A stretch of 64,000 bases of DNA from Mucilaginibacter ginkgonis (GTDB lineage: Bacteria > Bacteroidota > Bacteroidia > Sphingobacteriales > Sphingobacteriaceae), in the NCBI RefSeq assembly GCF_009754905.2, contig NZ_CP066775.1, forward strand, positions 3,224,001 through 3,288,000, given 5' to 3'. The notes beneath the pieces are model-generated. The model was not told where the DNA came from. It saw nothing but the letters and a program-made list of their open reading frames with translations, and made no database searches. This document shows positions 15,467 through 24,547 of the stretch, in pieces (position 1 is the stretch's first letter; each line of letters starts with the position of its first letter). The position numbers were made by a program, and so were the translations under genes.

Positions 15467-17134
15467 CTATTTCTTAATCACCTCTGTAATGGGTTTACCT
15501 ATGCAGCCATTGGGCATTTGCACATGCAATAGCGCTGCTAAAGTTGCAGATATGTCAGTCATGTTTGTTTCGCGCACCAATGAGCCGTGTTGCACGCCCC
15601 AACCCATAAATAGTAAGGGAATATGCGTGTCGTAAATAGTCCAAGTACCGTGCGTAGTGCCTGTTGCATTAGGGCTTCCGCCATAGTAGCCCGGTTTTAA
15701 GATAAGTTGTATGGCGCCGCTGTTTTCTTTATTATAACCGTTAACTATCCGTTCCTTAATCCAAATCGGCAGGTTGGTGTTCTGCGCGTTTGCCATATCT
15801 ACGGCATAAAGTACCGATGGTTGCTTGCTAAGCCATTCTATCACATCATACTTAATGGCATCTGTATTTAGCTTTTTATTAGCGATAAGCACATTATTTA
15901 AGTTGATCATAAAGTTGCTGGCATCAATCACGATGCCTTTTTCACCGTATTTTTTTTCCAGCAAGGTGTTAAGATCGCGTGCCATTGCGCCGGCGTTTAC
16001 ATAACCTGCAGGTACATTGTGGTCTTGTAAAAAATGCGGGTTGTGCGCCGCACCATGATCGGCAGTTAAAAAAGCTACGTAGTTGCCTTTACCAACTTTT
16101 GCATCCAGGTAGCTGAAAAATCTTGCCAGGTCTTTATCTAAACGCAGGTAAACATCCTCAACTTCTACAGAGTTAGGCCCAAACTGATGGCCAACATAAT
16201 CTGTAGATGATAAGCTTACCGCCAGGAAATCTGTAACCGGGTGTGCGCCCAATTGCTCTGCTTCAACCGCTTTTTCCGCAAAGTCTAAGGTAAAACTAAT
16301 ACCATAAGGAGAGCTGCGAATGGCGCTATAATTCTTATCCTTGCTGATCAAGGCCATATCATGCGGGAATACCGGCGATGTTTCATTGCGATATTTGCCT
16401 TCATAAGCGGTATTATCCGCAGTGCTTTGCACGTAGGTGCTCAGCGGGTACATGGTGTCCCATTTCTGGCCCAGATATTTTTGCAACCCACCCCCCGTGT
16501 TGAAGCCTTTGACCCAAGCCGGCAGATCTGTCATGTAATAGGTGCTGCTGATCCAGTTTCCGCTTACATCGTCAAACCAGTAAGATGCGTTTGCGGTGTG
16601 ACCTGCAGGCAAAATAGCGCCCCTGTCTTTCAAAGAAATGCCGATCACTTTCGAGCGAAAGTTAGTTGCTAACCGTAACTCATCAGTAATAGTAGTAACC
16701 TGCAAATTGCGTGGCGACATTTGCCCCGCGTTTGATGTGCTGCCTACCGTTTGCACCGTTGAGTCGGCAGCGCAGTACATACGCCTGCCGGTAGCCTGTA
16801 TCACCCAATCGTTAGAGGCGATTCCATGTATAGCTGGCACAGAGCCACTATAAATGCAGCTATGGCCGGGCCCGGTTTCGGTGGGCAAATAGTTTAGCTG
16901 CGTATTCTCGCATGTAAAACCTTCGTTAAGCATACGCTTAAAACCACCTGCCTGATAACGGTCATAGTAACGGTATAGGTAGTCCCAGCGCATTTGGTCT
17001 ATCACAATACCAACTACCAGTTTGGGCCTGGCAACACCTGTTGCAGGTGTAACAATTGCTTTTTTTGTTTTCTGGGCAAGTGTGGCTGTGCTTAAAAGCG
17101 TTAACGCGCCAAGGGCAAAATGACTGATCTTCAT
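15467..17134 (-). CDS. pafA: PafA-type alkaline phosphatase
   Basis: 555 residues with a signal peptide ending LSTATLA-Q. Alkaline phosphatase superfamily: VVGIVIDQMRWDYLYRY (metal Asp), nucleophile Thr in PTETGPGHSCIYSG, LSSTDYVGHQFGP and TADHGAAHNP for the remaining zinc ligands. The Thr nucleophile and length match PafA of Flavobacteriia, a periplasmic phosphate-irrepressible monoesterase. It would supply inorganic phosphate from organic esters. It ends 90 bases before thiE, separated by an inverted repeat. Confidence 0.9.
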   Translation of the reverse strand: MKISHFALGALTLLSTATLAQKTKKAIVTPATGVARPKLVVGIVIDQMRWDYLYRYYDRYQAGGFKRMLNEGFTCENTQLNYLPTETGPGHSCIYSGSVPAIHGIASNDWVIQATGRRMYCAADSTVQTVGSTSNAGQMSPRNLQVTTITDELRLATNFRSKVIGISLKDRGAILPAGHTANASYWFDDVSGNWISSTYYMTDLPAWVKGFNTGGGLQKYLGQKWDTMYPLSTYVQSTADNTAYEGKYRNETSPVFPHDMALISKDKNYSAIRSSPYGISFTLDFAEKAVEAEQLGAHPVTDFLAVSLSSTDYVGHQFGPNSVEVEDVYLRLDKDLARFFSYLDAKVGKGNYVAFLTADHGAAHNPHFLQDHNVPAGYVNAGAMARDLNTLLEKKYGEKGIVIDASNFMINLNNVLIANKKLNTDAIKYDVIEWLSKQPSVLYAVDMANAQNTNLPIWIKERIVNGYNKENSGAIQLILKPGYYGGSPNATGTTHGTWTIYDTHIPLLFMGWGVQHGSLVRETNMTDISATLAALLHVQMPNGCIGKPITEVIKK

Positions 17135-17218
17135 TTATCGAGGGGTTTTAAGAACGTAAATATGCCAAATGATATTTAAACAAATAGTGATTTTTGTGTT
17201 ACGCTACCCCTCCTTAAT

Positions 17219-17236
17219 CCTCCCCTAAAGGGGAGG
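17219..17236. repeat. Short GC-rich palindrome
   Basis: CCTCCCC, loop TAAA, GGGGAGG: a 7-bp hairpin 14 bases after the stop codon end of the TonB-dependent receptor gene (which reads leftwards). It belongs to the CT/AG-rich palindrome family described for 40944, 41478 and 55926. Confidence 0.6.
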
Positions 17237-17249
17237 ACTGGCCGGCGTT

Positions 17250-19679
17250 CTAAAATTTTAAATTAAGTGATGCCAAAAAGTTAGTAGGGACCTGCGGATA
17301 AAAATAATTGTAGTTAACTACTTTGCCACCTTCGATATCCGGATAGGTTGCACCGTTAGATTCGTATTTCACGCCGAAGATATTATTTACCAGCACGGTG
17401 ATGCCAATATTCTTCACCGCTTTGATGCTGAAATTATAGTTCAATCTTAAACTGTTCACAAAATAGCTATTGAGATAACGATTTTGTGCGAACGAGCTCG
17501 CTCCTGCTGATGGTACACCAGTTGGATTTATGTTCGAAGTGTTATCCAAATATTGGCGGCTAACATATTTACTAATTAAAGCTATTTCGCCGTTCGCAAG
17601 AGGATGAAAGCTTAACTCGCTGTTAGCAACAAGATTTGGCGAAAAGGCGATGTCTGTAGTGCCGTAACTAGTCACTACAGGGGTATTGGTATCGTAATTA
17701 AAAAGGTATTGCTGAAAGCCTTCTACTTTGTTACTACTGATGGCGGCATTAGCGGCCCACACCAATTGCGGAATGATCTTTAGCCGGCCGTCTATTTCCA
17801 CTCCGCGTCTGTAACTTGTTTTTATGTTTGTGCGGATAGCTTCACCAACATCATTAAGCGAACCTGTAAGTACCAGCTGGTTATCATACAACATATAAAA
17901 CCCATTGATACCGCCGCTAAATATACCGGTGTGTAAGCGGTAGCCTGCCTCCCAGTCATAAAGTGTTTCTGCCTTCGGTCTGCTAGAAGGCGTAGAGTTT
18001 ACGTAATCATCCCGGTTTGGCTCGTGGTTGCCAACGCCAAACGACGCATATAGGTTGTTGTCGCTATTAAGTTTATAAGTGATGCCGACCTTAGGATTAA
18101 AAAAGTTGAGGCCAACAGTTTGTTGCACGTTGTTTAGGTTTCTGTCGAAACCGAGGAAAGAATAATATACGTGCCGGTATTGCAAGTCGCCATATAATAG
18201 AAACTTGTCCGTCTCATACTCCGCGCGAAGAAATGTGTTAAAATCCGTTTTCTTAGCATTATTGCGCGAGTATTCATAATCCGGGGATATACCTGCCGAT
18301 TGCGCTGTGTACTCTATGTTGTTATAATGGGCGCCTTTATACTCATTGTAAGCGCCGCCTAGTAGCAACTTAAATTGGGTGGTAGGCTGGTAGTTTAAAT
18401 TGTAGGTAACCCCGTAAAAGTCGTTTTTTAGCCACAACCTACGCACCAGGTCGGTATTGGTGATTGTTACGCCGCCAATAGTTACAGGTATAAGGCCATA
18501 ATCTGCCAGAGAAGCATCATTTTTATACTCTTCGTAGTAACCTAAGCCTTTGGTATAATGCAATGCTGCGCCAAAGCTAAATTGATCGCTTACCTGCTGA
18601 TTGTACAATAACTGGTAATGGTTTTGGGTATAGTTATCCGTTTGATTTGGATAGTACGTTCCGTTGGCTGCTATATAACCCAACTCGTTGTAGCGGCGAT
18701 TGCCGGCAGCCACGCTGTCGGCGTTTACACCATTCCAGGCCTGGTGCGTTTTTTCCTGTCCTGAAAAGACATTTAATCGCAGGCTGTTATTCTTGCCGAA
18801 GTAAGCGCCACTAAAAAAGTAAGATTTTAATTCCGATGCAGATCGCTGGATATACCCATCAGACCTGATGCGCGACAACCTGCCATCAAACTCGAAATGG
18901 TTATCCAGCAACCCGGTGCCAATGCTTACTGTATTTTTAACGGTGCCATAAGATCCGGCAGCATTGTTTAACTCGGCATAAGCAGAGTCGCGCCTTACAG
19001 CGGTTTGAATATTGATGCTGCCACCAAATGCGCCCGCGCCATTGGTTGATGTACCCACGCCGCGCTGTATCTGGATGTTGTCTACCGATGATGCAAAATC
19101 GGGCAGGTCTACAAAATAGGTGCCCTGGCTTTCCGCATCATTGTATGGGATGCCGTTTATTGTAACGTTTACCCGCGTACCGTCAGACCCACGGATGCGG
19201 ATACCTGTGTACCCAACGCCGGCCCCTGCATCGGAAGTGGTTACTGCGGACGGCGTTTGCATGAGCAGATAAGGAAGATCCTGCCCCAGGTTGTTTTTTT
19301 GAATATCTTTTCGTGAGAGGTTCGTAAAGGCCGTTGGCGAGTTGCGGCTGGCACGCGTGGCAACTATGTTTACATCATCCAATACATTAGCTGTGGTCAA
19401 TGAAAAATCGAGCCTACGGCTATCGGCCAAATAAACGGTTTCGATTACGGTTTTGAAACCTATGAAACTCACCTTAATAGTGTAATTTCCGGCGGCAAGA
19501 TCTGCGGTGCGGTAATTACCGGCAGCATCCGCAGCTACCGAGCGTGCATTGACAGTTACAGTTGCGCCCGGCAGGGGCGTGTTGTTTTGGCCATCGGTAA
19601 TTTTACCGGATAGCACAATTTGGGCCGATGCGGTATACGCAAACAGCAAGGCGATGGTCGCCAATAATAAATTTTTCAA
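17250..19679 (-). CDS. TonB-dependent outer-membrane receptor, probably for thiamin compounds
   Basis: About 809 residues. A signal peptide (KNLLLATIALLFAYTASA-Q) fits a TTG start at 19679; the frame is open to 19739, closer to the riboswitch. Next comes a CarboxypepD_reg-like domain (VLSGKITDGQNNTPLPGATV), then a plug domain (PYLLMQTPSAVTTSDAGAGV, GIRIRGSDGTRVNVTINGIP) and a 22-strand barrel ending FLASLNLKF. A TPP riboswitch directly upstream makes thiamin or its phosphates or precursors the likely cargo, as for other THI-regulated TonB receptors in Bacteroidota. No inner-membrane PnuT-like partner is adjacent. Confidence 0.88.
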   Translation of the reverse strand: MKNLLLATIALLFAYTASAQIVLSGKITDGQNNTPLPGATVTVNARSVAADAAGNYRTADLAAGNYTIKVSFIGFKTVIETVYLADSRRLDFSLTTANVLDDVNIVATRASRNSPTAFTNLSRKDIQKNNLGQDLPYLLMQTPSAVTTSDAGAGVGYTGIRIRGSDGTRVNVTINGIPYNDAESQGTYFVDLPDFASSVDNIQIQRGVGTSTNGAGAFGGSINIQTAVRRDSAYAELNNAAGSYGTVKNTVSIGTGLLDNHFEFDGRLSRIRSDGYIQRSASELKSYFFSGAYFGKNNSLRLNVFSGQEKTHQAWNGVNADSVAAGNRRYNELGYIAANGTYYPNQTDNYTQNHYQLLYNQQVSDQFSFGAALHYTKGLGYYEEYKNDASLADYGLIPVTIGGVTITNTDLVRRLWLKNDFYGVTYNLNYQPTTQFKLLLGGAYNEYKGAHYNNIEYTAQSAGISPDYEYSRNNAKKTDFNTFLRAEYETDKFLLYGDLQYRHVYYSFLGFDRNLNNVQQTVGLNFFNPKVGITYKLNSDNNLYASFGVGNHEPNRDDYVNSTPSSRPKAETLYDWEAGYRLHTGIFSGGINGFYMLYDNQLVLTGSLNDVGEAIRTNIKTSYRRGVEIDGRLKIIPQLVWAANAAISSNKVEGFQQYLFNYDTNTPVVTSYGTTDIAFSPNLVANSELSFHPLANGEIALISKYVSRQYLDNTSNINPTGVPSAGASSFAQNRYLNSYFVNSLRLNYNFSIKAVKNIGITVLVNNIFGVKYESNGATYPDIEGGKVVNYNYFYPQVPTNFLASLNLKF

Positions 19680-19741
19680 AATGTAAATAATAACACTAGT
19701 TAAACCATCTGCCTGTAAGGGTGTAAACCGGCAGTACACTT

Positions 19742-19934
19742 AACTTTTACCTCATCCCTACGCCGGCATTACCCGGATCAGGTGCATACCCCCCGCCCCT
19801 GAAGGGGAGAACAATATTTACTATTGCTGCCCTTTAGGGGGACGGGGGATAATGGGTATGATCTCAGCCTGTCTTTCAGTTTGGTAAACAATCTGCAGTT
19901 TGTTTGCAACCAAAGCAAGGCACCCCTTAAAGAA
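19742..19934 (-). promoter_or_regulatory. TPP (THI-box) riboswitch with enlarged P3 arm
   Basis: Read on the minus strand: GGGGTGCC (19926-19919), then GCTGAGAT (19868-19861), then ACCTGATCCGGGTAATGCCG and CGTAGGGA (19783-19755), all conserved THI-box blocks in order. CTGAGA and CCTGATC form the pyrimidine- and pyrophosphate-sensor cores. The P3 stem CATACCC/GGGTATG (19785-19791 with 19854-19860) is topped by a 62-base GC-rich insert. TPP should repress the receptor gene that starts about 60 bases downstream. Confidence 0.95.
19792..19853. repeat. GC-rich palindromic insert in riboswitch P3
   Basis: A 62-base segment containing CCCCTGAAGGGG, CAATA-TTTAC-TATTG and CCCTTTAGGGG, bounded by C-rich and G-rich arms that pair with one bulge. 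It resembles the CT/AG palindromes found at gene ends in this window but is not an identical copy. Confidence 0.55.
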
Positions 19935-19975
19935 TGGCACAAATATAAATTTTATAAACTAAATTAGCTCTGTAT

Positions 19976-19983
19976 TATCTTTC
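19976..19983 (+). promoter_or_regulatory. Possible -7 element for the T9SS cargo gene
   Basis: TATCTTTC differs from TAnnTTTG at the last base and lies 37 bases before the ATG at 20020. No firm -33 element was seen, so this is a weak call. Confidence 0.35.
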
Positions 19984-20019
19984 ACAACGCCGATTAAGAT
20001 TTAAAGTGCTGTTATTAAG

Positions 20020-22194
20020 ATGAAATTTACGTTCCTGCTGGCTTTATTTGCTACCGTTATTGGTGTAGGGGTGTTGCGGGCACAAACTTGCCCGGAGAAT
20101 ATCGACTTCAGTTACGGAAATTTCACTAACTGGAATTGTCAAACCGGCGCTATCAACCAGTCGGGTATAATTACTTTTACAGGTCAAGGGCCGGTAGGTG
20201 GGCGACAAACTATTATAACTAACTCTGATACCGGAAAAGACTATTACGGAAATTTTTCAGTAGTAAGCCCTAGTGGTAACAAATATTCCATTAAGCTTGG
20301 AAATGAAAGTGCAGGTGCACAGGCAGAACAGGTCTCATATACTTATACCATTCCGGCAGATAAAAAGGACTATGTATTTACTTATTATTATGCAGTAGTA
20401 CTGCAATTAACAAATCACTCGGAATTTGAGAGACCACGTTTTTCAGTCAAGCTAACCGACCTGACGGCAAATGAACAAGTTCAATGCGGTACCCACGATT
20501 TTGTTTCGGGTGATGGCCTTGGTGATTTCCAAAAATCCAGTAATGGTCAGGTGGAGTATCGGGACTGGTCTACCGTTGCTGTTAATCTTGGCGGCCGGGC
20601 CGGACACAAAGTACGCTTTGACTTTACAACGAACGATTGTACTTATAGTGCACATTTCGGTTATGCCTATTTGGCATTTGATGATCCCTGTTTGTTGAAC
20701 CGCGATCCTATAACCGGCAGTAACGTATGTAACGGCTCTAACTATGTAGTGCTTACCGCCCCGCCGGGTTTTGGAAGTTATAATTGGCACCTGGCAGGCA
20801 ATCCGGAGATCTTAGGCTATGGAAGGCAATTACCGATAACCCCGGTTCCGCCAGACGGAACAAAATATGCAGTTGATGTCGTGTCCACATCCGGGGTTGG
20901 CGCGGGATGCACCGCGTCGTTCAATGCCACGGTACATAAAATAGATGAGCCATTTATTTATCAGTTGCAGCCTAATGCCACGGTTTGCGAATCTGACGGC
21001 GCCGATTTAACAGATCCGAAGTACTTTACCGGAAGTTCGGCAGGCTTAACCTATAAATATTACGTCGACGCAGCAGAAAATACTGCCATTCGCAATCCGC
21101 AGAAAATTAAAACTTCGGGGCGGTACTATGTTAGGGCTACAAATTCTTACGGTTGTACAGACCTTCAGTTTATAGATATTAACGTAATACCGGCACCCTC
21201 AAACGCACCCATTATTGCTGATGCTGTATGCGCGCCGCTAACTGTAGATATAACAGACCCTAAATTAATAAGCTACAGCCCGGATAACACTTATGCATTT
21301 TTTAAAGACGTTGACCTGCTGCAGCCTGTTGCCAACCCTAAAGCCGTAGATGTAGCCGGAGTGTATTTCATAAAAGTGACCAATAGTTTGGGCTGCACAA
21401 GTGCTGTACCGGTAACTGTAACCATTGTCGAGCGGCCGAAAGTAAAACCAAAAGATATTACAGGCTGCTCTCCTTTAGACATCACAAACATTAAATATAA
21501 TGCCGGTGATGAGTACGCTGCCACTTACAAGTATTTTAAGGATGCCACGGCTACCATACCCTTAGATAATGCAAACGCTGTAACCCAAGCCGGTACCTAT
21601 TATACTTTAGGTTACAATAGTTTAGGCTGCCCATCATTGGTTGCCGCGCCGGTTAAAGCGACACTCACCCCACCTGCAACATTGACGCTTGCCGACATCA
21701 CCCCTGTAAAATATCCGGCAACGGTAGACCTTAGCCTTTCCGTTACGCAATTACCGGGCTATACTTATAATTATTTTGCAGATAGCCTCGCAACATCCCC
21801 TTTGCCCGCTTACAACAAAATCACACAGTCTGGCAGATATTTCGTTTTGGCGACGAATGAATATGGTTGCACTATTATCAAGGGAATAAATGTAACCGTT
21901 AACGAGCCGGATGAGGTGAACCTATTAATCAAAACCGCCTTCACCCCAAATGGCGATGGCGTGAACGATTTTGCGACTACTGCTATGCAGGGCGCCGCGA
22001 CGGTGAATTATTTTAAAATTTATAGCCGCAATGGCAGCCTGGTATTTGCAACCAAAGATCTCGGCATTTATTGGGATGGGAAAATGAACGGGTCTGATCT
22101 GCCGATGGGTACCTATTACTGGGTGTGTGACACATATGATACCTTCCGCAAAAAGCAGGTCATCAAATCGGGGTATATCGCACTGATCAGATAG
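20020..22194 (+). CDS. Secreted type B T9SS protein with Ig-like repeats (gliding-motility-associated C-terminal domain)
   Basis: 724 residues. A signal peptide (FTFLLALFATVIGVGVLRA-Q) precedes a jelly-roll-like N-terminal region (about 25-230) and then about five 80-residue Ig/PKD-like repeats, each with a YxYFKDA-like strand, an A(V/I)xxxGxYYVxATNSxGC motif and paired Cys. It ends in a CHU_C domain: FTPNGDGVND, YFKIYSRNGSLVF, YWDGKMNGSDLPMGTYYW. That domain directs export and surface attachment by the type IX system. Probably a large surface adhesin. Monocistronic; converges on an IclR gene with 4 bases between. Confidence 0.9.
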   Translation: MKFTFLLALFATVIGVGVLRAQTCPENIDFSYGNFTNWNCQTGAINQSGIITFTGQGPVGGRQTIITNSDTGKDYYGNFSVVSPSGNKYSIKLGNESAGAQAEQVSYTYTIPADKKDYVFTYYYAVVLQLTNHSEFERPRFSVKLTDLTANEQVQCGTHDFVSGDGLGDFQKSSNGQVEYRDWSTVAVNLGGRAGHKVRFDFTTNDCTYSAHFGYAYLAFDDPCLLNRDPITGSNVCNGSNYVVLTAPPGFGSYNWHLAGNPEILGYGRQLPITPVPPDGTKYAVDVVSTSGVGAGCTASFNATVHKIDEPFIYQLQPNATVCESDGADLTDPKYFTGSSAGLTYKYYVDAAENTAIRNPQKIKTSGRYYVRATNSYGCTDLQFIDINVIPAPSNAPIIADAVCAPLTVDITDPKLISYSPDNTYAFFKDVDLLQPVANPKAVDVAGVYFIKVTNSLGCTSAVPVTVTIVERPKVKPKDITGCSPLDITNIKYNAGDEYAATYKYFKDATATIPLDNANAVTQAGTYYTLGYNSLGCPSLVAAPVKATLTPPATLTLADITPVKYPATVDLSLSVTQLPGYTYNYFADSLATSPLPAYNKITQSGRYFVLATNEYGCTIIKGINVTVNEPDEVNLLIKTAFTPNGDGVNDFATTAMQGAATVNYFKIYSRNGSLVFATKDLGIYWDGKMNGSDLPMGTYYWVCDTYDTFRKKQVIKSGYIALIR

Positions 22195-22198
22195 TTGG

Positions 22199-22972
22199 TT
22201 ACCTTGGCGATTCGGCCTGACGCAGTTTTTCTTCGAGAAGCAGTTTTTCTTTGTGCAGCAAAGCGCTTAACTCTTTTTGACGTTCTTCCTGCAAACGCAT
22301 CAGCACGGCTGAGATGCTAAGCGCTCCTAAAACATTTCCGCGCGGGTCTTTAATGTCTACGCCTATACCCCATGAGCCCGGGGTAAGCTTTCCCTTGTTA
22401 AAGGAATAACCCTTCGCGCGCGCGTCAGACACAGCTATTTTGATACTTCCTGCAGTAAAGTTAGGGTAGCTTATGCGCATTATTTCTGTATTCGCGTAAA
22501 GTATCTCGTCTATTTCTTTATCCGGCAAAACGGCAAGAATAGCAATACCGCCGGCGCCTATTCCAAGAGGATGCCGTGTGCCGGGTTGTAGCGACATGGT
22601 TTTTAAAGGATGGTCGCCATCTTCGCGTAAAAGGCACACAGAATAGCGATCGCTGCGCAAAGAGAAAAATGCCGAATCGCCGCTTTTCAGGGCAAGCCTG
22701 CTAACCGCATCAGCAGCCAAGCCGTTTATGCCGTAATATTGGTTTGCAATTATGCCAAGCATGTAGCATTCGGGGCCTAAAACAAAACTTCCGCTAACAC
22801 TTCTTAACATACCCTCAGCCGCCAGGCCCATAGCCAGCCTGTAAGTAGTTGTGCGGTTAAGACCGCTCTTAGTAATAAGATGGTTTAATGTGGCTTCGCC
22901 GCCATTTTGTGCAACGATTTTTAAAACTTTAAACGCTCTCGAGAGCGCTTGAGTGCCTTGCGATGGTGTCAT
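22199..22972 (-). CDS. IclR-family transcriptional regulator
   Basis: 257 residues: winged HTH in the N-terminus (ALSRAFKVLKIVAQNGGEAT, then SGLNRTTTYRLAMGLAAEGM) and the IclR effector domain (RHPLGIGAGGIAILAVLP, KGYSFNKGKLTPGSWGIGVD, GALSISAV). Binds a small carboxylate or aromatic effector in characterised relatives. No catabolic gene is adjacent, so its targets are unknown. 187 bases of AT-rich sequence precede it. Confidence 0.88.
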   Translation of the reverse strand: MTPSQGTQALSRAFKVLKIVAQNGGEATLNHLITKSGLNRTTTYRLAMGLAAEGMLRSVSGSFVLGPECYMLGIIANQYYGINGLAADAVSRLALKSGDSAFFSLRSDRYSVCLLREDGDHPLKTMSLQPGTRHPLGIGAGGIAILAVLPDKEIDEILYANTEIMRISYPNFTAGSIKIAVSDARAKGYSFNKGKLTPGSWGIGVDIKDPRGNVLGALSISAVLMRLQEERQKELSALLHKEKLLLEEKLRQAESPR

Positions 22973-23159
22973 ACTTAATTCGGAGCGGCTATAGTATTTT
23001 AGACTGTTTGTTCACAATCTGACCATAAATTTCGCAACTCAAAATTATATTTCAAAGTGCATGAAACATTTTTTATAACAAAAACGTATGTCAAACAATC
23101 TGTGTATTCAATATGTGAACTAAGAATTACGGACTACGGAATAAAAAACACTTTTTGCC

Positions 23160-23753
23160 TTAAAGTCTGGTTTGCAGCAAAGCCTTTATCCTTGATATCC
23201 ACTCATCCTTAAGGATACTCAGAACGATCGAATTCCGGCGTGAACCGTCCGGTTTAAGCATATGACTGCGCAAAATTCCTTCAACAGTACAGCCAATACT
23301 TTTCATGGCGGCTATACTTCGATCGTTTTTGGAATCGGCCCTTAGCTCGAGTCTTTCGGCCCCTAAAGTTTCAAATGCAAATTGCAGCAAGAGATATTTA
23401 CAGTGTTTGTTCAAACCGCTGCCCTGAAAGTTTTTGCCATACCAGGTGTAGCCCAATTGTAAAGTTGAATGTATGTTTTGAATATCATAAAACCTGGTAC
23501 AGCCTGCATATTGTTGCGTTGCCTTATCAAAAACAATAAAAGGATATTCAAGACCTTTCGCACGATTTTGTACAGCAATATTGACATACTCCGTCAGGTC
23601 ATCAACAGAATTGATCGCCATCAAGGAAAACCTCCAGATTTCAGGCTCTTCAACAACAAAATGGCGCAGGTGTTCAATGTCTTCCCACTCCAGCGGACGC
23701 AACAAAACGCGCTCGTCTTCTAAAATATATTGTTGGCTACAATCCAGGTTCAT
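23160..23753 (-). CDS. GNAT acetyltransferase (RimJ/RimL type)
   Basis: 197 residues, Acetyltransf_3 type: LEDERVLLRPLEWEDIEHLR at the start, LQLGYTWYGKNFQGSGLNKH (acetyl-CoA loop, QGSGLN), LGAERLELRADSKNDRSIAA and MKSIGCTVEGILRSHMLKPD at the end, which is the usual RimL-like pattern for N-terminal protein or small-amine acetylation. Two bases separate it from rsmI upstream, so it is likely co-transcribed. Confidence 0.88.
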   Translation of the reverse strand: MNLDCSQQYILEDERVLLRPLEWEDIEHLRHFVVEEPEIWRFSLMAINSVDDLTEYVNIAVQNRAKGLEYPFIVFDKATQQYAGCTRFYDIQNIHSTLQLGYTWYGKNFQGSGLNKHCKYLLLQFAFETLGAERLELRADSKNDRSIAAMKSIGCTVEGILRSHMLKPDGSRRNSIVLSILKDEWISRIKALLQTRL

Positions 23754-23755
23754 AT

Positions 23756-24430
23756 TTAGTCTTTCCCTTTTATGCAGATCACAAACTCGCCCTTTACCGG
23801 GTGGGTATCGTAATAGACCTTTACTTCTTCAACTGTGCCACGTACTGTCTCTTCGAACATCTTGGTCAACTCGCGCGAAACAGAAATCATTCTATCCGGC
23901 CCAAAATACGTCGCAAACTCTTCGAGTGTTTTAATCAGCCTGTGCGGCGATTCGTATAGAATGATGGTACGCTCTTCTTCTGCAAGTTGCTTGTATTTGG
24001 TTTGACGCCCCTTTTTTACAGGTAAAAATCCTTCGAAGCAAAAGCGATCTGTTGGAAACCCGGAATTGACCAATGCCGGGACGAACGCCGTAGCCCCCGG
24101 TAAACACTCAACCGCGATCTCATTCTTTAAAGCCTCCCTCACTAAAAAAAAGCCGGGATCAGAAATGGCGGGCGTTCCTGCGTCAGAGATCAATGCCACG
24201 TTTTTGCCTTCTTTTAAAAACCTGACGATCTCATTTGATGATTGGTGCTCATTATGCTGATGATGGGCAAACACTCTTTTCTCTATTCCAAAATGTTTAA
24301 GCAATGGTGCGGAAGTGCGGGTATCTTCAGCCAGAACAATGTCGGATTCTTTTAATATGCGGATTGCCCTAAACGTCATGTCTTCCAGGTTGCCAATAGG
24401 TGTTGGGACGAGATAGAGTTTGCCGTTCAT
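23756..24430 (-). CDS. rsmI: 16S rRNA (cytidine1402-2'-O)-methyltransferase
   Basis: 224 residues, SAM-dependent tetrapyrrole-methylase fold. LYLVPTPIGNLEDMTFRAIR, VLAEDTRTSAPLLKHFGI, ISDAGTPAISDPGFFLV and FCFEGFLPVKKGRQTK are hallmark RsmI blocks. It methylates the ribose of C1402 in the decoding centre. It lacks the extra C-terminal domain of longer homologues, as is usual in Bacteroidota. Divergent from serS; the 117-base spacer carries imperfect inverted repeats of a GGTTGTCAGTTG type. Confidence 0.94.
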   Translation of the reverse strand: MNGKLYLVPTPIGNLEDMTFRAIRILKESDIVLAEDTRTSAPLLKHFGIEKRVFAHHQHNEHQSSNEIVRFLKEGKNVALISDAGTPAISDPGFFLVREALKNEIAVECLPGATAFVPALVNSGFPTDRFCFEGFLPVKKGRQTKYKQLAEEERTIILYESPHRLIKTLEEFATYFGPDRMISVSRELTKMFEETVRGTVEEVKVYYDTHPVKGEFVICIKGKD

Positions 24431-24521
24431 AGTTCGGTTGTCAGTTGGGTGTTGCCTGTTATCAGATCTGTCGCAGCGGAAAATCTCACAACCGACAACT
24501 GAAAACCGCTAACTGAATATA

Positions 24522-24529
24522 TATCTTTG
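24522..24529 (+). promoter_or_regulatory. Bacteroidota -7 element for serS (TATCTTTG)
   Basis: TATCTTTG matches TAnnTTTG exactly, 18 bases before the serS ATG at 24548. It shows that the TTG at 24527, in frame with serS, cannot be the start. Confidence 0.6.
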
Positions 24530-24547
24530 CCTTTCAAAATAGAGACA

